Assembly (NCBI GenBank): GCA_038025085.1
Contig: CM076140.1
Coordinates: 17,690,001-17,754,000 of the forward strand
DNA from: Tetragonia tetragonoides
Lineage: Eukaryota; Streptophyta; Magnoliopsida; Caryophyllales; Aizoaceae
Reading direction: 5' to 3'
Length of the DNA stretch: 64,000 nucleotides
How positions within the stretch are numbered: the first letter of the stretch is position 1; each line of letters opens with the position of its first letter. Of the stretch, positions 59,201 to 64,000 are shown one piece after another. The position numbers were made by a program, and so were the translations under genes. The notes beneath the pieces were generated by a model. It was given only the letters and a program-made list of their open reading frames with translations, did no database searches and was not told where the DNA came from.

Positions 59201-59876
59201 ATTTTTAGTTATGTAACTCTAAAAATTATAAATCTTACTTCATTAAATTGATTTTTCTTTTTCGTTATGGAATTTTGAAGTAGGCCTCAAATCATTTTCA
59301 TAAATTAATCTTTTTAACATTCATTCTATTTTAGATATAAATCGATTTAAAAGGATATTTCATACCAAAAAAATTAAAATAGTCAAATGCAAAATTAGTT
59401 GTGCAGTACAAAACAGGCATGAGTTATCACCTAAAAAGTTATCTTTATCTTCGAGAGATATTAACGAGTCCATGCGAAGCATGGACATAAAACTAGTATG
59501 TCTTATAAAAGTTGAGTGATTTTCATGCGGTGATGAGATGTAGGATGCCACATAAGAGAAAATGTTTGTGTGAAGATGACACGTAGATGCCACATGTTCA
59601 CAACAACAATACCTTAACAATTTGATGTCATATGTATTTAACTTGATCTTTAATATTTTATAGCATAAATGAAATTTATTTAAGTGGTAAGTTCCTACAT
59701 GATCTACGTTTATATATAAATCAATCTTCTTTACATTCATTCTAATTTTGATGTAGATCGATTTAAAGGGACATTTCATACTGTGCAATAAAACAGTCAT
59801 GAGGTATCATCTAGGAAGTTATCTTTATTTTCGAGAGATATTCACGAGTCCGTGCGGAGCACGGAGTTAAAACTAG
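56205..59876 (+). mobile_element. Helitron-derived block of tandem monomers rich in ACGT motifs
   Basis: About eight irregular monomers (roughly 270-500 bp each). Each has an AT-rich core (AAAATAAAATAACTTTAGTT, then ACGTAA, then TTCAAAATGAGATATATATG) followed by one to three copies of a motif near GACACGTGGGACGCCACGT. Two Helitron 3' termini are present: CCATGCGAAGCATGG (59470-59484) with CTAG at 59493-59496, and CCGTGCGGAGCACGG (59850-59864) with CTAG at 59873-59876. No Rep or helicase. The 5' end is not defined. Confidence 0.7.
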
Positions 59877-61690
59877 TAGAACAATGAAATTGACTTGAAA
59901 GAACTTGTTTGTGATCACTATACTATAAACAAGCTATTGAACCAAGTTTTGAGGTTCCATTTTTATGATGATTTTATCTACAAGTACAAGACTTGCAAAA
60001 GTATAGTTCGAATAGAATTCTTCTGTTGCTAATTTCCATGGTTCATGCACCTATATGGTAAGAACATATTCTCATTTCTCAACCACATGAATATGTTTAA
60101 ATGACAGCTTCATTTCCACAGCAATCAGATGCCACTAGAAATTGTATCGGCCTCACCATCTTGCCCCACGTATTGGAGTTTTTATTTGGTTATGCGGACC
60201 AATTTGCAAACGAAAATTGTGTCGGACATCGATGATCCGTATACGACATGACATCTATTAGGCTTTTTTTTCCCTTTGACTGACACTTTTCAGTGTCTGT
60301 GTCCGTGTCCGTGTTCGTGTTCGTTTCTATGTCTATACAAACTAACCGTCTTGGAGATATTTATAAACTTGACAGAATGACTGGGAAAATATCACCTTTT
60401 TCCTCTAGAAGTATCATTTTTTTCCCCTTAAAGTGTCTTTATCTTTTTTAGATATCATATTTTTAGTGTATTGAACGAACTACTGGCTAAGTTGTACGGG
60501 TACGGATACGGGTGCGGAGACGGATACGGATACGGGATACTGCATCTCTTAAAAAATAGGATACTGATACGTGTAATGATTAAACAATATAATAGGTAAA
60601 AAATAAATCTTTTTCTCAGAGATCTAGGCACTAAATTTTAATATTATGAAAATAACTAAGGAAATTAAGATAAAAACAATTCCAACGTCTTTTCGTAGGT
60701 GTATTTTCAATTTTTAAGATGAAAAATAGATAAACTATGTAAACATGTCTAAAAATTACCGATCAAGTTTTTTCAAGTATCGGACAAATATCCTAAAAGT
60801 ATCGATATCCTAAAAGTATCGGATACGGGATACTGCATCTTTGAGAAGTATTGGTGCAACGTAGATTACTGGGTGTTCAAAAAAACAATCACAAGTATCA
60901 TTCTTTGTCCGCAATCGTACTCTGCAGCCGCCACACATATTTAAGTTCAGATTATTTAAAATCCTTTTTTCCATCATATGTTTCCCAACAAATATAGTCT
61001 TCCCAATAAAAGGCAAACTAACTTCATTTAGGTCATCCTATAATCTATATAGATGTCCTCAATTACTTACCTCATACATACATGTGGAATATATTGCATA
61101 ATTACAGTTGTAGAGATAAGTAAATCTGAAAAAATTCAACTCGAACTGTCTAATATATATCATCCGATTCACTTGACACCCAAACATATCAAAAAATTTC
61201 ACGCACGGGCACGGTAGTAGCAAGTAGCAACATCGATTCTCAAGCATCGATTTTGTCTTGTTTGTCTCACTCCTTGAGTAAAAATTATTCATCACCGTTC
61301 ACCACTCTTAGATCAGACGGTTGAGATGAGCTGAATATAAAACGAAGACCAAAATGCCTCATTGGAGTGCAATTTTGCTATTGGTCCATCAAAAGTTGAC
61401 CATCGTGATGTGATTGATTTACTTGGCTTCAAAACTGTATCAGAAGGAGAGAGAATAATTAATATGGGAGAGATGAGAACTTGTTCTTCGATTAATGAAT
61501 GAGCTTATGCAGGTGAGAGTAGAGCACTAGCCGATATAAATTTCACGAGACTTTATTAGGATCATAACGGGCCAATCGCCGTAAGCCCAACCATACCCAA
61601 CCCGTCCATCAAAAATAAATTAACTGGCCCCACTCGACCCGACCCCAATTGTTAATGGGTGTTACTATTTACCGTTCCTAAATTACTACC
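59877..61690. other. Intergenic with short direct repeats, no gene
   Basis: GGATACGGGATACTGCATCT occurs at 60528-60547 and 60821-60840, within GGATACGG-rich sequence. No ORF of interest. The last part precedes the MULE gene and may include its terminal region; no TIR was identified because the right end is outside the window. Confidence 0.5.
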
Positions 61691-61859
61691 TACCGCCCCC
61701 CTAAATTCCAATTTTGCCCTTTTTTAAATTTTCACTCATCCTCTCCCTCTCTAACTCTCACACCAATTCTCCCTCTCTAACTCTCACACCAATTCTCCCT
61801 CTCTACCACCCACTCTCATACCCAACCTTCATCAACATTCACTCAAGCAACAGCCGCAG

Positions 61860-64000
61860 ATGTCTGCCGGCGACCAGGAAGTGCCGTCGACGGTGGCGGA
61901 GGTAAATTTTTTTTTTGCGCATTTTTTTTGCACGGGCGTCTGAAATTTACGACCGGTCCATGGTCCAGGCGTCTGAAATTTCCGCCTAGACCATGGACAG
62001 GCCGTAAATTATGGACGCCTGTCCCATGGTGTAGTCGTAAATCTCGGACGCCTAAACCATGGTTCAGGCGTCTGAGATTTACGCCTGAACCATGGGATAG
62101 GCGTCCGTAATTTCCGTTTCTTCCATGGTCTAAACGTAATTTCAGACGCCTGTCCCTTGGTTCACTCGGTTTTGATAGACGTTTGAATTTAAGATTAAGC
62201 TAACATTGTTTTCGTTAGGTTCCTTTGGAGCGGTTCGGTGGTGATGGTGTTGATTACAGTACGCATTTCGTCACTGATGAGTTATTTGATAGTGATACAG
62301 ATGCAATTAATTGGGCAAAACAAATTGCCCTTACTATCGGGTTTGAGTTGATAATTTCGTCACACAAGAAGAATGGAAGCGTAAAATTGTTAAGATGCAA
62401 TCGAGGTGAACGCTACAGAGGGGAATTAAGAGACTTAGATACTGCTGCTCGGAAGAATTCGAAAACAAAGGCTTGTAAATGTACGTTCCAGTTAAGAGCT
62501 CAGCAAGTGTATGGGTCCAGTAGTTGGAGGATTGTCACATTGCCTGGGATTAGGGGTACGCACAACCATGACTTTGCTGTGTTTCCTGAAGGATATCGTC
62601 AGATGAGTGGTCTTAGTCCTGGGTCAAAGAAACTCGTTCGTGACATGACTTCGGCACAAACAAAGCCATGTGCTATCTTGGCGGCTATTAAGGAAAAATT
62701 TCCCGAGGACAATGCAACTAGACGGCATGTGTACAACCACAGAGATCGTATAAGGAAACTTGATTTTGAAGAGAGAGATGTCATTGGTCAGTTTCATCAT
62801 TTAGCTGTGGAGAATAAGTACGTACATTGGACAAGAGCCGACCGAGCTACTAATGAGGTAACTCACGTGTTCATGGCACACCCTACATCAATTCAGTTAC
62901 TTCGGTCTTTTCCTTGGTTGATTGGCTTAGATTCCACGTACAAAACAAACAAGTATAAGATGTCGTTTCTTGAGATAGTGGGGATGACTCCAAGCAATAA
63001 GAACTTCCTCATAGCTTATGCCATTATGAAGGATGAGACTCAGGCAAGCTATGCGTGGGTCTTAGATAAGTTGAGGATGCTTATTGGAAATGATGTACAC
63101 CCAACAGCAATTTTGACCGATCGTGAGCTAGGGTTGATGACACCTATTAGAGAGATATTTTCCGAGAGTGCCCATTTGCTCTGTACATGGCACATTAACA
63201 AAGTCGTTGAAGACAAAGTGTACAGACTTTGTGGAAAAGATAAGCTTGTCGCGCAGAGGTTCAAGAACGGGAGGTGGAAATTTATCATGGAAGCTTCCAC
63301 AGAAGCTGAGTACGATAGAGCAGTGCGTATGATGAAGGATAGTTGGAGGAATTACCCTCACGTGATATCCTATGTAGAGGAGACCTGGCTGAGATACAAA
63401 GAGATGTTTGTGGCTGCGTGGACGAATAAGGTGCTACACCTTGGCAACACTACGACTTGCAGGGTGGAGAGTGCACATGCCGCGCTAAAACAGTGGTTGA
63501 ACTCCTCAACTGGAGCTTTGGACAATGTTTGGAACAAGGCCAACAAGTCAATCGAGTCACAAATAACTGAGATCAAGTACACACTTGAAGACTGCAGAAG
63601 ACGAAGAAGTGTGATGTACTCGGGTTTCCCATTCAACTATCTGACCGGGTATATTTCCCATTACTGCTTAGAAATATTATGGGCTGAGCTGAACAGGATG
63701 AGAGAATTGAGTCACCAAGTATTTGATCGTTGCGGTTCTGTATTGAGATCCACTCATCAGATCCCATGTGCGTGTGAGTTGAAAACGGTCACGGATACGG
63801 GCAAGCCAATTAGCTTGAATAGTGTCCACAAATTTTGGCGAACACTCATTATTAGTGATGCAATGGAGATAGCTACGCTTGACATGACTGAGCATCCATC
63901 TGAGGACCATCGATACTTTCACTCTCTCGTCGACGAGGTTAACTCAAGCGACCCGGCAGTTGTGCGCAACATATCTGTCCTTATGAATGAGCAGCTTCAT
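61860..64000 (+). CDS. MULE-type (MuDR/FAR1 family) transposase, 5' part
   Basis: Exon 1 is 61860-61901 (MSAGDQEVPSTVAE), donor GTAAAT; exon 2 starts at 62219 after TTCGTTAG and stays open for 594 codons to the window end. Phase 0 at the junction. Residues about 40-135 form a FAR1/WRKY-GCM-type zinc-binding domain (LRCNRG, KACKCTF, THNHDF). A MULE DDE core follows: D252 (IGLDSTYKTN), D315 (LTDRELG), then LLCTWHINK, and E431 (RVESAHAAL). A PCACELK...GKPISL...HKFW stretch lies near 520, where related proteins carry a SWIM-like zinc finger. All three catalytic acids are present and there is no stop, so it may be an active autonomous MULE or a recently inserted one; a domesticated FRS-like gene cannot be excluded. 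The 3' end is outside the window. Confidence 0.88.
61931..62160. repeat. 33-bp palindromic array in the MULE intron
   Basis: CCATGG recurs at 61958, 61991, 62024, 62057, 62090 and 62123, exactly 33 bp apart, with a degenerate CCTTGG at 62155. The 27-bp intervals are variants of an imperfect palindrome (AGGCGTCTGAAATTTACGCC) in both orientations. The unit at 62057-62095 has 14-nt perfect arms (CCATGGTTCAGGCG and its complement) around an 11-nt loop. The array fills most of the 317-bp intron. Confidence 0.95.

Noticed and set aside
61928..62110. 60-aa repeat protein with PW/RRLKF units as an independent gene
   Set aside because: It lies within an intron whose splicing joins two in-phase exons. 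Translation would need intron retention, so it is noted as a finding rather than a CDS.
61931..62160. CRISPR-like regular array
   Set aside because: Regular 33-bp spacing caught attention, but the units are palindromic variants of each other with no unique spacers, and the context is a plant nuclear intron.
62599..63922. Several minus-strand frames of 61-88 codons
   Set aside because: All are antisense shadows of the MULE transposase exon.

Overview
This is plant nuclear DNA, most likely from a core eudicot with an AT-rich, repeat-rich genome. The evidence is short exons in GT-AG introns, plant-specific proteins (a TGA-class bZIP factor, an ALD1-type aminotransferase, a plastid J-protein), and plant transposon families (Ty1/copia with an initiator-methionine-tRNA primer site, LINEs with zf-RVT and plant RNase H domains, MULEs, Helitrons, Stowaway-type MITEs, tRNA-derived SINEs). 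I cannot name the species.

Five host-type or transposase genes can be modelled with reading phase kept across every junction. (1) 1-2728, minus: the 5' part of a plastid J-domain protein resembling the NDH-complex subunit NdhT/CRRJ. (2) 9233-14061, plus: complete six-exon RPN12a, a 26S proteasome lid subunit, 266 aa. (3) 15642-19461, minus: complete eight-coding-exon TGA bZIP factor of the TGA3/TGA7 type, 361 aa with no cysteine. (4) 38985-47807, minus: complete ten-exon ALD1-type aminotransferase of pipecolate / systemic-immunity metabolism, 467 aa. (5) 61860-64000, plus: start of a MULE-type (FAR1/MuDR) transposase that runs off the window.

Layout. 0-3 kb J-protein gene; 3-7 kb repeats, including a minus-strand Helitron and a nested hairpin; 7.2-8.9 kb 5'-truncated LINE; 9.2-14 kb RPN12a; 15.4-20.8 kb TGA gene with a leader containing a uORF; 21-27 kb mostly non-coding and low-complexity; 27.2-29.2 kb two non-autonomous TIR elements, one resembling a Pack-MULE; 29.4-30 kb LINE reverse transcriptase relic; 32.6-38.1 kb broken Ty1/copia element nested in a LINE relic; 39-47.8 kb ALD1 with transposon-filled introns; 49-56 kb SINE/MITE debris and a 44-bp minisatellite; 56.2-59.9 kb Helitron-derived block of tandem monomers rich in ACGT-core motifs; 61.9-64 kb MULE transposase whose first intron is an exact 33-bp array of CCATGG-centred palindromes.

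Functional links. TGA factors bind TGACG elements, and ALD1 is a salicylate/NPR1-linked immune gene. Two TGACG-type sites and a G-box lie within 500 bp upstream of the ALD1 start, so the two loci may be functionally connected; this is inference. The most unusual structure is the palindromic 33-bp array in the MULE intron, followed by the Helitron ACGT-repeat block, the Pack-MULE-like element, and a recurring class of minute poly(A)/poly(T) insertions flanked by 12-20 bp duplications.
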